DNA of 64,000 nucleotides from positions 1,984,001-2,048,000 of the forward strand of contig NC_063068.1 in assembly GCF_022605165.1 (NCBI RefSeq). The letters run 5' to 3'. The notes beneath the pieces were generated by a model, which saw nothing but the letters and a program-made list of their open reading frames with translations, was not told where the DNA came from and ran no database searches. The position numbers and the translations under genes were made by a program. How positions within the stretch are numbered: the stretch's first letter is position 1; every line of letters begins with the position of its first letter. The stretch comes from Purpureocillium takamizusanense. Taxonomy: Eukaryota; Ascomycota; Sordariomycetes; Hypocreales; Ophiocordycipitaceae. Of the stretch, positions 44,064 to 56,899 are shown in pieces.

Positions 44064-45496
44064 GGTGGTGGCGGCGGTCGTAGGGGGCAGACTGCACTGC
44101 GGCGCGATACGTCGTCGGTTGTATATAGATAGGTATTCCTGTTGCGCTGGGGCGGCGGCGGCGGCGGCGGCGGCGGTCAAGTATGAGGCCGGCGGTCGAG
44201 GAAGGCGGGATCGGTGAAAACGGCGGCGCGTTGGGCTTGTTGGGCTCGAACAAGTTTACTGCGAATCCATGCTTCCTTTGTTCGATAGGGACAGTTTCGA
44301 AGCCGGCCGAGGGAGTGTGGTGGTGGACGTTGGGCGGGGGTCGAGGAGTACACCACGGGGCGGCGGCGGCAGCGGCGTGGTGGTGATGGGGGGGGGGGCG
44401 GGTTAGTTAGCGAGGTAGAAGTTTCGATTGTGATCGTTGAGAGCGGCCCAGCCTCGGAACGTTAGTAGAGGAGCGACTGCCTTGGCGAGTTACGTAGGGG
44501 GGGGGTGGTCACTTGGGCGGTTGCGGTGGGGAGGAGGAATTTCGGGGGTCCCGCCGGTCCCTCCATCCAATCCCGTTTGGGCGGTTTGATTCGGGTATGA
44601 TGACCTCGCTTCTTTTTTCTTACATACACAAATGGTGGTGCCCTGGTCATACGTAAGTTTTTTTTAACTTACAGGCTCGCAGCAATCAAAACGCTGCAAG
44701 TAAAGCATGTGCTCAGAGGGGAGTGGCCCCACCAATGGCCAACACCAACGGCGTCCCAGCGGTAATTATCTTGCGTTTCCCACGAGGCAGTGAGCGTGTG
44801 GTTGCTGCTTCAAGGCCCAGGGTTCTCAGAAAGCTAGCATCTACCGAGTGAAATTGCCCTCACCTCCCTGTCCTTCATATTTCTTCTGAGAAGCGCGCGC
44901 ATGTAACATTTTACCCTCTCCCACGACGTCTTGTGCTACCAACAAAGTATTCTCTGCCATGTGAAATGCGCCACCGTCCAATCTATCCATCCATCACGTG
45001 TCGGCGCCGTCAACTTGGACTCGTCGGAACTGGATTTGGCCTTGGCAGAGATAGCGCGCGCTCCAGGGTAGCCTGTGCAGAGATAACTTCCATGGAACAC
45101 CTTAGCCACCATCTCTCCCCTAGCTCACCACCACCACCACCACCACCACCATCGCCGCCGCCCGCAATCCCCCACACGCATCCATCCACTCATTGCCGCT
45201 GCCCTTGTCGCTCGCTGCTTGCGCCACACCAAATCAACCCAACTCATTTCTCATCTACAACAACCGCTCGAAGAGCATCAGTCCTCTCCTTCAATAGACG
45301 CGTCTCTCACGCAGCCCTTCCTCCACAGCTGTCCCGCCCGCCGGCTTCTCTCTCTGGCTGCCCGTCTGTCGCTTGGCAGCGAGACGGCTCCCCCAAAAGC
45401 TCTCGAAGCTCGGCAATCGCACGCCACCACACCCTCGTCACATCCCACATAACATGCCCTGGCGCGGCATCTCCGACTGATACTGCCAGCTACACC
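44064..45496. other. Divergent promoter region between SLC1 and the LCHN-like gene
   Basis: This 1.4-kb region should hold both promoters. It contains (GGC)n just upstream of SLC1, a G-run of nine near 44390, a T-run near 44655, and C/T-rich leader before the next start. A plus-strand frame open from about 45091 is in frame with the next gene but has Pro/Ser/His-rich leader-like content. Confidence 0.55.
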
Positions 45497-47495
45497 ATGG
45501 CTCCCCAGCGACGGCGACAGCGCCACTCGTCCGTCTCCCTTGCCGTACCCTCCTCGTCCTCCTCCGCCGCCGCCGCCAACGACCGCCCCCCCCTCGCCGC
45601 CCTCTTCCTCATCGACTTCGACGTCAAGGCCGGATACACAATTGTCTGGAAGCGCACATCGAGCGATGCCGTCGAGCTCGATGGCCGCGTCGAGTACAAG
45701 TCTTTGCCCTCGGGCCTGCACACCGTCCGCGACGACCTCATATACTTTGTCGACGGCGCCCACGCCGGTCTCAGCGCCTTTGTCAACGAGCCCTGCGACG
45801 AAGAGGACGCCCGCAATGCCCGCATGATCGCCGTTGGCATCCTCGTTCCCTTGAGCTATGGGCGCTTGGGCAGGGCCTGGCGCCATGCCCAGAACCTCAA
45901 GGATATGGCTGCGTATGCTCATCACCCCCGTCACCCCCCTTTATTCCTCACGACGACCATGAGCTGACCCCAGCCCACCAGGAAACTTGCCAAGGATCGC
46001 AACATGACCGAGGCGCTCGAAAAGTACTGGGACGCCAACAGAGCGAGGGAAGGCGGTAATGAATCAAGCGCGCATCTCCCGCCCTCGCCAACACAAGACC
46101 GCAAAACGCCTGCTAGAGAAAGGTCTTCCTCCGACGGCACCGTCTTGCATCCTCCCGAGCACAAGCTCTCGCCCTTTCACCCCGCCTGGAGCTTGGTCCA
46201 GCTCCTCGATCGCTTCGGACCCCTCATATTCCCCATTCAAAGGGCCGCGCTACTGAGAAGGCGCATCTTGATATCATGTCACGCTCCGGTTCATCAAATA
46301 TGTGATTTCGGTGTGTAGCTATCACTGCCGGCCTCCCCCCTGCCTGGCTCCGCTGACCGCCGCAGTCTATGACATATCTATCCTGTCCAACATTCCTCTC
46401 TCCATTTCCGACTCCCTGCCGGCCACCGCGCCCAGTCCGAGGCTGCGGCCCCTTTTCGCCATTGGCGTTCACGACATCCCCTTTCTGATGGAGGACTTTG
46501 AGGCCTCCAAGCGCAGGGCAGACGGCGAGGCCGATGAGGATGGCGAGGCCGGATCTGGTTGGATCGCCTGCACCACCGACAGCATCCTCGCCATGAAGGA
46601 CACTCTTTGGGACATGCTCATCACCATGCCGCCCGACTACTCCGCCAACGCCAAGGACAAGGCATGGCCGACGGTCGAGTGCCCGCGCGGCATCCCCATC
46701 AAGGCGACGCAGCGCGACCTGCGCCGCTACAACGCCCTCCGTAATGGCTTGGCGCGCCTGGCCGGCTCATCGCCCACTGGAGCCCCCGTCCCAGACACGC
46801 CCGAGTCCGAAACATCGGCCGTACGCCTCTCGACGAGCCATTCGCAGCGCGTGCTAAGCAGCGAACCGGACGAGGCCGTCGACCAGCTGGCCGAGCCCCC
46901 GAGCTGGGCAGCCCTCGCCTACAATGGCTACATGTGGTGGGCCAGTGCCGGCGAGCAGCTCCGTGCCGAGGAGCAGGAGGAGCAGAGTCGCGATGCCGCC
47001 CTGCTCGCCGACCTCGCCCCTGCCCCGCATTCGCCCATGCAACGCCGCCCGTCGTCGCGTTCCGACCCGCTCACCGACTCGGTCGCCTCCTTTGCCGGAC
47101 GTCGCGCCGCCGACGCCGACGAAGCCCGCCTGGAGCTCGCCATCATAGCATACTTTCACCGCCTCACCACGCAGATGCTATCCATCCTCGTCGACCTGGT
47201 TGACAGCGCGGAAGAAGCCTACCCGGTCCGCTACCACGACCAGCGCGGCGGCGATGACCAAGACGGCGTCTCGGGCGAGGACGAGGCCGAGGTGCTGTTG
47301 CTCAACAACGGCCTCGGCGGCCCGGCCGGCGCAGACGTCATCACCGTCGACGGCCAGTGCGTGGAGAACATGGGGCTCGACGTGTGGAGCACGAGCGACG
47401 CCCAGTTCGTGCAGGACCTCGTGGCGGCCTACTTTGACCGCCCAGCGCGCATAGAGGGCAAGGGGGTCGAAGTGTGCGGCGTGCGCGTGTGCTGA
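45497..47495 (+). CDS. LCHN/DUF4484 (DENN-related) protein
   Basis: Three exons (45497-45912, 45982-46310, 46366-47495), 624 residues. The longin-like start LAALFLIDFDVKAGYTIVWK and the segment LSYGRLGRAWRHAQNLKDMA resemble the LCHN/Anr2 (DENND11, DUF4484) family. Later landmarks are PFHPAWSLVQLLDRFGPLIF, ILISCHAPVHQICDFVYDIS (restored by the second splice), IGVHDIPFL, WIACTTDSILAMKDTLWDML, and the C-terminal DAQFVQDLVAAYFDRPARIE. DENN-module proteins usually act as GEFs for Rab GTPases in vesicle traffic; the Rab partner is unknown. The chosen ATG begins just before the conserved strand. An in-frame ATG at 45091 would add 135 residues but lies in leader-like sequence. Confidence 0.9.
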
Positions 47496-48659
47496 AGCAG
47501 TCGTGCGATGGCAAGAGTTGCGCGAATTCATTAGGCCCGTGGGACATTGCTTGCGAAGTAGCTACATCCATGTTGGCATCTTGTCAGGCATGTCGGGTTC
47601 ATCGAAGAGCTACTGCAGAGCCGTCGTCAAGCGACTTTGAGTACTACCGAACGGGTTTGGCCGTTGTGTGTACGTATATACTTTTTCTGTGGCTCGGATG
47701 CCTACCTATGCCTCCCTATTCGGGCAAGGGGGGGCAACGGGCCGTCGAGGCGTTCAAGCCGACGACGACGGTGCTCCCCCGTACCGAGGCACGCAGCCAG
47801 CCGGCCGTCGGGCAGCCAAAGATACGTTACCTACTAGTAACTTGGTTGTGCCGCAGACGCAGGTCTCTCACTAAGTAGGATCACCTGCCTACCTTGTATC
47901 ACAGCGTGGCGAAGCGAATACAAAAAGGAAAAAACAAAGGAAGCGAGCTGGGGAATACCTAGGTAACCACCTCGCCAGTATGTTGTGCGCGTGTGCCCTA
48001 TACGGAGCACAGTACTATAGGTGCAGACGTACGTATGCCAATATAATGCCCAGGTACATTTCCGGCACGTCTGTCTGTTCCGGTCTACCTTGAGTATTTC
48101 ATGTAGACATATCTTCCTATGCACGTGTGCCTGTATACCAACCATGCTCGTGTTACAGAGAGCGAGACGGACAAGATATCAATTACAACGTTCCTCGCTT
48201 GTTCCATGCGTCGACGAAGCAAACACGCCTCGGCGCCACTGCGAAACACAACGTCGGGGAACCAACAGACGCACCGAGAGGGGGGCAGGAGGGGGGATAT
48301 ATGTAACGCTTTCGTCATATAAATGAATAATAAAAACAACTCCAGAGCAAGACGCTCTCGCGCTTCAGATAGGCCGAGATCCCCTGCCCATATGTGCGCC
48401 CGTCCGACTTCTGCCGTCCTGTCCCATTTTGATTCCCAACCCTCTCCCTTCGCATGCAAAAACGCGCGCGCGCCCGCAACTTCTAGAGTGTCTCACAATG
48501 CCTCTTCTGCCTTCGCTCTCGTACAAGGAACCGATTGTGCCAATGCTGCCGTCTCGCGCCTTCACCTCTCAAGCTCACCAGGTAACAACAGCAACGACAA
48601 CAACAGTACCACCATCCAGTATCAGGCAACGAAAGAGGTGACATCAAACACGCGAACAA
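47496..48659. other. Convergent 3' region between LCHN-like gene and SEC63
   Basis: No gene is supported. AT-richer, with the 10-bp palindrome TACCTAGGTA at 47956-47965. Near 48318-48340 there is an AT-rich AATGAATAATAAAAACAA stretch. Confidence 0.55.
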
Positions 48660-50968
48660 CTATGACTCGTCCTCCGTGTCCGTGTTGGTGTCGCTCGTGT
48701 CATCGTCCGACTCCTCTGTGCCGCTCTCGTCATCTGACTCCTCCTCTTGTTCCTTTCGCCGCCTCGGCTTAGGCGCCTCACCTGTCCTCAAGGCATGCAT
48801 CGTTCCGGCAACCGAATCTGTGGCAGTAAGCATCAGACATGTTTTTTTGTTCCTCTAGAGAGGGGTGCAAAAGGGCGGCCTTACCTTCTTCGGGCTCGCT
48901 GATCTCATCCTCAATCTCCATCTCCGCCGCCTTGGCCGCGTCCTCCACCACCAATGTGACCTCCATCTTGGTGTCGAAGCCGACGTACGAGTCGCAGACG
49001 ACGTGCATGACAAACGTGTAGTGGCCCGGCTGCGGCGGCGCAGCGAACTGGGCCTTGAGCGTCTGCATGTTGAAGGTCGGCTTCCCCTGGTCATCAAAGA
49101 TGGGTTCATCAAAGCGGTCAAACGTAAAGGGAGGCACTGCCATCTTGCCCTGCTTCGAGTCGCTCAAGAAAGCATACCACTTGGGCGTGTGCTCGCGCGC
49201 ATAGTGTGGCGCGAACGTCAGCGGCGGCAGGATGGACTGCTCCTCGACGGAGACGGGCTTGCCGTCGGGGCCCTTGATGGTCTTGCTCTTGCGACCCATG
49301 AGGGCGTCCAGGTCATCCTCGGCGGGGTCGACGTCCTCCAGGTCCAGCTCATTGATGGCCGGGACCTTCTCGGTGCCGGGCGGGATGAAGCGGCCCTTGA
49401 TGACCAGGGTGACGAGGGCCGAGGGGATGATGACGCGCTCGCCCGTGACCTTGAAAAAGGCCTTGGCGACGCGCAGGTATGGCAGCTGCTTTCCGACGCT
49501 CATGGCCGTCTTGTACTCGCTTTCCGTCAACAGACCCTTGCCGACGGCCAGCCGTCTCCGCTGAGCATCGGGGAGGTCCATGAACTGCTGCACCGTGAGG
49601 TGGGTCTTGGAGTCGCCCTCGACGGCCATGGCGATTTTGGGAGTAAAGTGGGGGAGCTGGAGAAGCGGCGATGATTTGGGGGAAATGGCTTGGATGATGT
49701 GCTGGTTGGCGTAGAAGGACCCGGCGACAGGGCCAATGTTGCCGTAGGCGAGGGCGATGGCGGCAAAGGACTGGTTGAGCATCCGGGCGATGGGGGCAAT
49801 GTCGTACTTGGCCTTGGTAAGGGCAGGGTCATCGAGCTCGACGCGGCCCAGGTAAGCCCAGAGCAAGGCGAGAGCCTTCCGACGCACGCCACTATCGAGG
49901 TCTTCGAGCTTCTCCTTGTCCTTGACGGAGAGTCCAGCAGCAAACAGGGATGCCTCGCCCGCGGCCGTGATGCGAGACTCAATCTTAGATAGGCCATGGT
50001 CGGCCTGGTCGCCCTTGAGCACAGCCTCGAACTCCTTGCCGGCGCTCAGAGCGGTGATGATGCCGGCCTCGTCTAGGGACTCGTCATACTGGCGGAACAG
50101 GTTGTTTGCGCTCTCCATCAGGACACCCTCCTTGGATCTCTTCTTGGTGCCATACCACCAGGATCCGACCAGGTACGGCAGCAGGACGCCGAGGAGGCCA
50201 GTGTAGAGCAGGACAAGGTACTTGCCGTTGCCGTCGGAGACGATGAATTTGGGTAGGGCGATGCCGATGCTGAAGCTCTGCTTGCCGTCGGGGTGGCCGA
50301 ACTGGATGTAGTTGTTGCGCACCTCCTCGTCGGTGAGGGCTTGGTAGGCCTTTGTGAGCTCAACGTAGTGATCGTTGAGGGACTCGACAGTCTCGTTTTT
50401 GGACGCATCGGGGCGGACCTTGTCGGGGTGAAACTTGAGGGAGAGGCGTTTATAATGCGACTTGATTTGCTTCTCGGTGTAGGACTGTGGCGCTCGACAT
50501 GTCAGCATGGGGTCGCTCTTTTTTTTATGCCCACCTAGCCAGCAAATAGAGCAACGTACCTCTGAGATTCCCAAGATGTCGTATGGGTTCCAAATCTTGG
50601 CGACGGTGGGCTCGGTCGTCATGATCAGGTAGGCCATGAAGCCCATGAGGCCCCAGCCGGCGAGGGCGACCAGGGTGCGCTTGACCTTGCGCTGCTTCCG
50701 CTTCTGCGTCGCCCGCAGGTCGGCAACCACGTTGCCATGCTTGATAGTGTAGTCGGTGTGAATGCGCGGGGCGAGGGTCTCGTCGCTCTTGCTGGACTGC
50801 AGGACGCTGTAGGTCAGGGGTATCGTGACGAGGCCCGTGAGCGTCAGGATAAAGAAGGGGAAGAATTGAGCCTTTGGCGGCGGTCAGCGACGTGCGCAAA
50901 AGGCGCCGGGGGAGGAAAAGGGAAGCGAGGCTCACCTGTTCATCGTAAGAGTATTCTGACGAACTCAT
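48660..50968 (-). CDS. SEC63: ER translocon subunit SEC63
   Basis: Four exons (50968-50936, 50871-50560, 50484-48885, 48817-48660), 700 residues. Sec63 recruits the Hsp70 BiP/Kar2 to the Sec61 channel for post-translational protein import into the ER. Membrane segments are near 14-34 (FFPFFILTLTGLVTIPLTYS), 78-95 and 204-225. Between the last two is a lumenal J domain starting NPYDILGISES with the HPD motif at 134-136. The rest is the cytosolic Brl region: ITAAGEASLFAAGL, WAYLGR, FIPPGTEKVPAINELDLEDV, and the FN3-like segment FVMHVVCDSYVGFDTKMEVT. The last exon adds the acidic tail (ESDDESGTEESDDDTSDTNT) that binds Sec62 in yeast. The acidic tail is missed if the frame is simply read on, since intron 3 stays open. 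All introns are GT-AG. Confidence 0.96.
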
Positions 50969-51946
50969 GATGGCGGCAGCCGGCGAGGCTCAGCCAGCAG
51001 CTCCGTGGGAGAGTCGCGGGGGGGCAGACGTTGGTCTGCTGCCGTCGTGTCGGCTGGGCGTCGCGAGCGGTTGCCGGCCGTCCTTGTATGGGTTGGACGG
51101 GGGGGTATCGGTTGGTGAAAGATTGTCGGTGTCGGCGTCGAGGCTCAGGCAGAAGCAGCGGCAACAGATTGAACTAAACTGTCCACAAGCGGCACCCTTG
51201 AAGGAGGTGAAGTGGCCAGGCACGGAGGCCACTTGGCGTCGGAGATCGGATTATCCGGGGGTCTCCCCACACAAACTCCCAATGCCGCCACCGTGTTCTC
51301 ATGTGCTCAAGTGCTCTACCTACCACCCGCGAGCAAGAGCCGCCGCCCGGCACTAAAATAAAGCCACCACCATAGCTCCAGCGGCACACGGCTTGTCAGC
51401 GGGCGGGCGCGGCGCTGTGTGCTACGTTAGTACGTAGTAGAATTCTATTTACAGCGCCCAACAATAGCGCACATCTGTGGTTCCCGTTCCTGCACCTGTA
51501 TGGTACCTGGCCCGGATGATGTTGGGCGGTGCTTGGCCATGCAGCCGCTAATGAAACTTACCACCGACCTAACTTCGTGCAACCTCAGGTAATGTATAGG
51601 GCAGTAGTGCAAGGAAGGCATTTGTCAACCTTCAACTTCACAACATCATACGGCCCAGCACGTTGGCTTCGTCCGGTCCAGACATCCGACCCCTTCCGCT
51701 GTAGTCAACCGCGCGTGCATCATAGACAGCAAGGCCCTGCACTAGCGGCTTAATTTGCCAGGTTACATGGATCATGCGGCTAGCTAGCTAGGATGCACAA
51801 TTTCCATTCTAACAGCGCGTCCAAAGGCCATGTACGGAGCGAGCAGCAGCAGCAGTATCAGTGTGGTAACCAAGTTACTTGGTACCTAGTAGTAAGTTAG
51901 TAGTTGTAGCAGCAGTGGCATCATGGCCGCGCCAGCCGCGTCAAAG
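50969..51946. other. SEC63 promoter and 3' flank of the patatin lipase
   Basis: Both neighbours are on the minus strand, so this should contain the lipase's 3' UTR side and the SEC63 leader and promoter (right neighbour reads in from the right; SEC63 starts at its left edge). It holds the inverted repeat CCAAGTTACTTGG (51870-51882) and TAGTAGTAAGTTAGTAG. No gene is supported. Confidence 0.5.
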
Positions 51947-54314
51947 TCAGTCGCTCTTCGCATGCTCTCCCCCCCCTTCGTCATACACGGCTTCTTCGTC
52001 CAACTCCTCCGGAGGCGTCCCCGTCAGCCCCTCGTCGTCATCCTCCTCCTCCTCCGTGGTGCCGCCCTCCGGCCCGCTCGCCATCTCCCTCACCAGCAGG
52101 CTCCGCAGGTCCTCCTCGCTCATGAGCGTCTGAATACTGCCGCGGCGCGCCCACGGCCTCGTTTCCCGGCGTCCCTGCTCTACTAGGCGCTCCACCTTGA
52201 GCCGATTGGCGATGAACTTGAGCTTGGGAAAGGCGCTCTGCCGCCCCTCGTGGATCATGCGCGCCAGCCGCTCCGGGTCCGGGTCCGACAGGATGTGCCA
52301 AAAGTCGGACGGAATCGACTTGGGCCAGATGGTCACGGTGCCGCTGAACTCCTGCAGCCACAGCTGGCTCCAGTCCTGGCCCAGCGGCCGCGGCAGCAAC
52401 TCGGCGTGCCGGATGAACTTGAGCCACTTGTTCATGTCCAGCTTGAGATAGTGCTCCGTCGCCGACATGAGGTATCCGCCCCGCCACCCCCGGCCCTTGC
52501 GGTGCGTCACCGGGTGGCCCACCGACCCCCGCGACGAGAAGAAGAAGAGGTTGATGTGCGGGTTCACCTGGCTCACAATGGTGAAGTTGACGTTGAAGTG
52601 CGTGTTGAGTGCCTTGATGGGTATGTCGGTCCGCAGGCTGCCATCCTTCCATTTGTGGCCAAACGAATAGGGCGCCAGCGTCCCGTCGCGCTGCTTCATC
52701 ATGAGCACCACCGGGTTCAAGATGCCCGGCACCGCCGCCGACGCCAGCACCGCCGACCAGATGACGCAGTCGGGGCTCGTCAGGTAGTTGCACAGGATCG
52801 TCGGCGAGTGAGGGTCCGCCGGCACGCATGTGACGTTGAGGATCCGCCCCGTCCTCTCGTACGCCTCGCGGAACGTCATGGAGCCCCTCGTCCACCACCC
52901 GCCCCGTCTGGCCCAGTCCACCGAGTCGAAGCGCGCCCCCGACTTCCACCACCGCGGGAACCAGACCGAGATGGGCTCGCTGCACGCGTCGATGCGGTGC
53001 GCGAGCGCCGGGATCAGCAGCTTCTTCAGCTCGTCGTTGGTCCGCGTCGCCACCAGCGCCGCAACCAGGGCGCCGCCGCTCGTGCCCGTGATGACGTCTG
53101 GGAGCAGGTCTGCGTCCACCAGCGCGCGCACGACGCCGATATGATAGTAGGCGAACGCGGCTCCGCCAGATAGGCACAGCGCCGTCCGGCCGTAGTTGGC
53201 GTACACGTGCTTGAACAGGAGCCGCTTCTCCTCGGTGTCGAGCGATTTGGTCCTGAGCAAGAACTTGATGCTGCTCTCGACTATGCGTGATTCCAACCAT
53301 CAGCCTACACGTCGATTCATTCACCAACGTCACGCTCTCTCGTTGCGACTCACCTTCGTCGATGAAGTTTTGGACCAGGTTCTTGGTGCCGTAGTACGTC
53401 TGGCTGTACAGTCTCGAATTCTCCACGCCGACAAAGTTATTCTTGACGCAGGCCTCGATGAGCGCCTTCAAATCCTCCACCGCCTTGGCGCGGTCGCCGT
53501 TGGCCCCGTCGGAGCCTTCTTGCGCCTCAGCTCGCAGCCTCACCTTGCGCATCTGCTCCCACACTCGCTTGACGGTCTTGGAGTCGTAGTAGGCAAAGTC
53601 GTTTTCCTCCCGCCAGGCCTGCCGCCCCAGGTACGAGTCGAGCTGCCGGGCCTCAGCCACCCAATCCTTGTAGTTGGTCGTGCGTCGCAGGTTCCTTCGC
53701 AACGTCTCCCGCCGGCCGCGCCAGGTGAAGAAGTGTTCGTAGACCCAGATGTACCACCGCGTGGAGAGGTACGCGACGCTCAGCCACAATAGCCATGCGA
53801 GCACGAAGAAGAGCAGAGGCCACTTGGAGAGCTGGTAGAGGTATCCCTCCCTCGTCTCATCCTTGGTGCGCGTGCCCAGCAGGCCCTCGACGGCGCTCGT
53901 CTTCTTGCGGCGACCCCTTTTGGCGCCGCTCCTCCTGCTGCGATATACCCGCGCGTTGACGGGTGCCCAGTCGTTTTGCGCGGTGATGAATGTGCCGTGA
54001 CCCTGCGACGGGGTGTCTGGAGGAGGCAAGTCCCCCCCGGCTGCGGCCGCGGCGGCTGCCACCGCATGGAGGTCCTCCTCCATGGACATTGCCGTTTGCG
54101 AGTCCCTCTTGGTGATGCTGACTGACCCAGACGGGCTCTTGGGCGACCTTATGCTCCCATCATCGGCCTGGGGGCTCTGCAGCGGGTCCGGGGCCTGCAG
54201 CGCCCTCTCGAAGGCGCGCAAGTCCTCGGGGTCGATGAACTGGCAGTGTACATCGGGCAGGCGAGACTCTTCAAAGGCCTCGGGTGGGAAGCCGTACGTC
54301 GTGTCGGCCGGCAT
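51947..54314 (-). CDS. Patatin-domain lipase of the Tgl4/Tgl5 type
   Basis: Two exons (54314-53354, 53280-51947), 764 residues. An N-terminal disordered part is followed by a hydrophobic hairpin (WPLLFFVLAWLLWLSVAYL, about 165-184) and a DUF3336-like region (NYKDWVAEARQLDSYLGRQA). The patatin domain has the oxyanion segment SGGAAFAYYHIGVV (358-371), the nucleophile elbow GTSGG with Ser388, and the catalytic Asp in KWKDGSLRTD (Asp533). The splice restores FIDEVESSIKFLL. Yeast relatives hydrolyse triacylglycerol, steryl esters or lysophospholipids at lipid droplets; the substrate here is not fixed by sequence. The C-terminus is acidic (TEEEEDDDEG). In-frame upstream ATG 54488 precedes Arg/Pro-rich leader-like sequence and was not used. 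Confidence 0.93.
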
Positions 54315-55425
54315 CGTGAGCGTCGGTCGCGTCGGTCGTCTCGGCACGGGAGGCTGTTTCTCTGTCGTAGGGCAGTCAGGTCCGTGCAAGACATGCCTCC
54401 TGTCGCTCGGCTTGCTGCGGAGGCGGCGAGACGCGGGTGGGCAGGCGTGGGAGCGCGGTGAGACGCGGAGCAGGTAGGGTCGCCGCACCGGCGAGTGTGA
54501 GCCTCGATGACGGGCTCGCTGATGTATGCCTTACCAGTTAGGCGACGCGGTTGCAGGTGGTGGTTGCTCTGGGGAGAGCTGAGCTGCAGACAATAGGTCG
54601 TGACGATGGCGGGTGCGGCGCGTCCCACGACCGACGCCAGCGACGGGAACGGGCGGGGATGACGTCGGCGTTGGGTTTGTTGGGGCCCCGGGGGGGGGGC
54701 TGGCAGCGGACGTCCTCCACTGCAAGTCTTGGGTCGTACGGGCAGGTACAGTGGGTGTGCAGGTAGCTGAGAGGTACCTCGGTGCGCTGAATCAGGAACA
54801 TTGCGCAACCTCAACCCATGAGCGTCGGCGGTGGAGCTTCTCCGAGGCGCCGCCCAGACTTCTTGACTGGCGTGTGCTGCGAGAGGCAGGTCCGAAGGAC
54901 GAACTACAACGTATTTTATCGCCCGGGAACGTCTTTACTCTTAGGTATTACGAAGTAATCCGCTCTATTAAATGTGTCAATGTGCCAGAGACCCGACTCA
55001 GTAGGTGCATAGTTATCTCAGATTCAGCTCAGCTACCTGCCCACCACATGTCAAGAGTCAAAGACTCACGGAACAACGACGTACATCATTCAACATATAG
55101 ACCGCCCAGAGCCCGCTTCGGATGATGATCTAGCCTTGCCTCATTCACAAAATCCCTCGGCTCACCGGCTGGGCTCCGCTCTGCGTAGGGTTCTCAAGAT
55201 AATACTAACCTTACCAGACATGTAGCGTCAATCGACACGAAAAGGATGTCGGGTCGCCAAAACATGGTCCGTCTGAGCATGCCAAAAGACGGTTTGGACT
55301 CGCGGCTTCAAACCATGTCTCTGCTATATCAACCACGAGACGTGACCTCGGCCAATAGTGGTATTTATCAGCAACGGGTTTCTCTTCAGGATATGCCTCC
55401 GTTTAAGTTCACCAGTTGCGCGGAT
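54315..55425. other. Upstream region of the patatin lipase
   Basis: The right-hand part (about 54880-55400) is clearly AT-richer than the genes, unlike most of the window. No gene is supported. The lipase leader and promoter should lie at the left end. Confidence 0.5.
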
Positions 55426-55800
55426 ATGCGGTCTCTACTAGCAGGAATATTGGCTTCGGTCTGCCTCATCATGGCCTCTCCCCCAGCCGGGGCGAGCTCG
55501 TCGGACCCCGCCTTTGACGTCGAGGTCCAAGGCAGTATCAACACCGTCGTCGCAGTCACCATACGCAACATGGAGACTAAAGGCATCCGAGTCCTTCGCC
55601 CGGGTCTTTGCTCGACGTTTGGGGAGAGAACGAGCATCCACGCTGCACTCATGTACCGTAGGTACCGCTAACAGTCCTACCCGAGGGCGATGCGCCGTGT
55701 CCCGTGAAACCGTTGAAGGCCGCATCGGGTATGTAACCACTGAATTGTCAGACAGAGCCATCTCTCGAAATATGATGCAATTACACGACCCAGGTTCGCC
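55426..55800 (+). pseudogene. Possible remnant of an M35 deuterolysin-like protease
   Basis: An ATG begins a signal-peptide-like stretch (MRSLLAGILASVCLIMASPP), then a segment (AFDVEVQGSINTVVAVTIRN) that resembles the propeptide start of M35 (deuterolysin) metalloproteases. This frame stops at 55671. About 30 nt later a different frame reads VEGRIGYVTTELSDRA, which resembles the next propeptide strand. There is no catalytic domain (no HExxH or GTxxxxYG) before SAR1. A decayed, frameshifted fragment fits best. Chance similarity is possible, because the match is from memory and short. Confidence 0.3.
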
Positions 55801-55987
55801 TAAAGTGAATGCTGAATCCCATAAGCAGCTCGTGACCTTGACGCATACATCGCCTTCTTGTCTTTCTCCGCGTCTACCCATCCGTGCCACCACGCGACAT
55901 GTGTGGCCCGGTACCCCGTCTAGTGCCATGGGATCCCACCCCCTGCTCCGCCACGCTCGTTGCACCCACGTCGTCTTCTGCTGCCCC

Positions 55988-56899
<912 letters not shown>

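Noticed and set aside
42927..44132. 401-codon plus-strand frame opposite SLC1
   Set aside because: Gly/Glu/Asp/Val-rich antisense shadow; SLC1 motifs are on the minus strand.
45091..45496. 135-residue N-terminal extension of the LCHN-like protein
   Set aside because: Pro/Ser/His-rich leader composition; the conserved region begins right after the downstream ATG.
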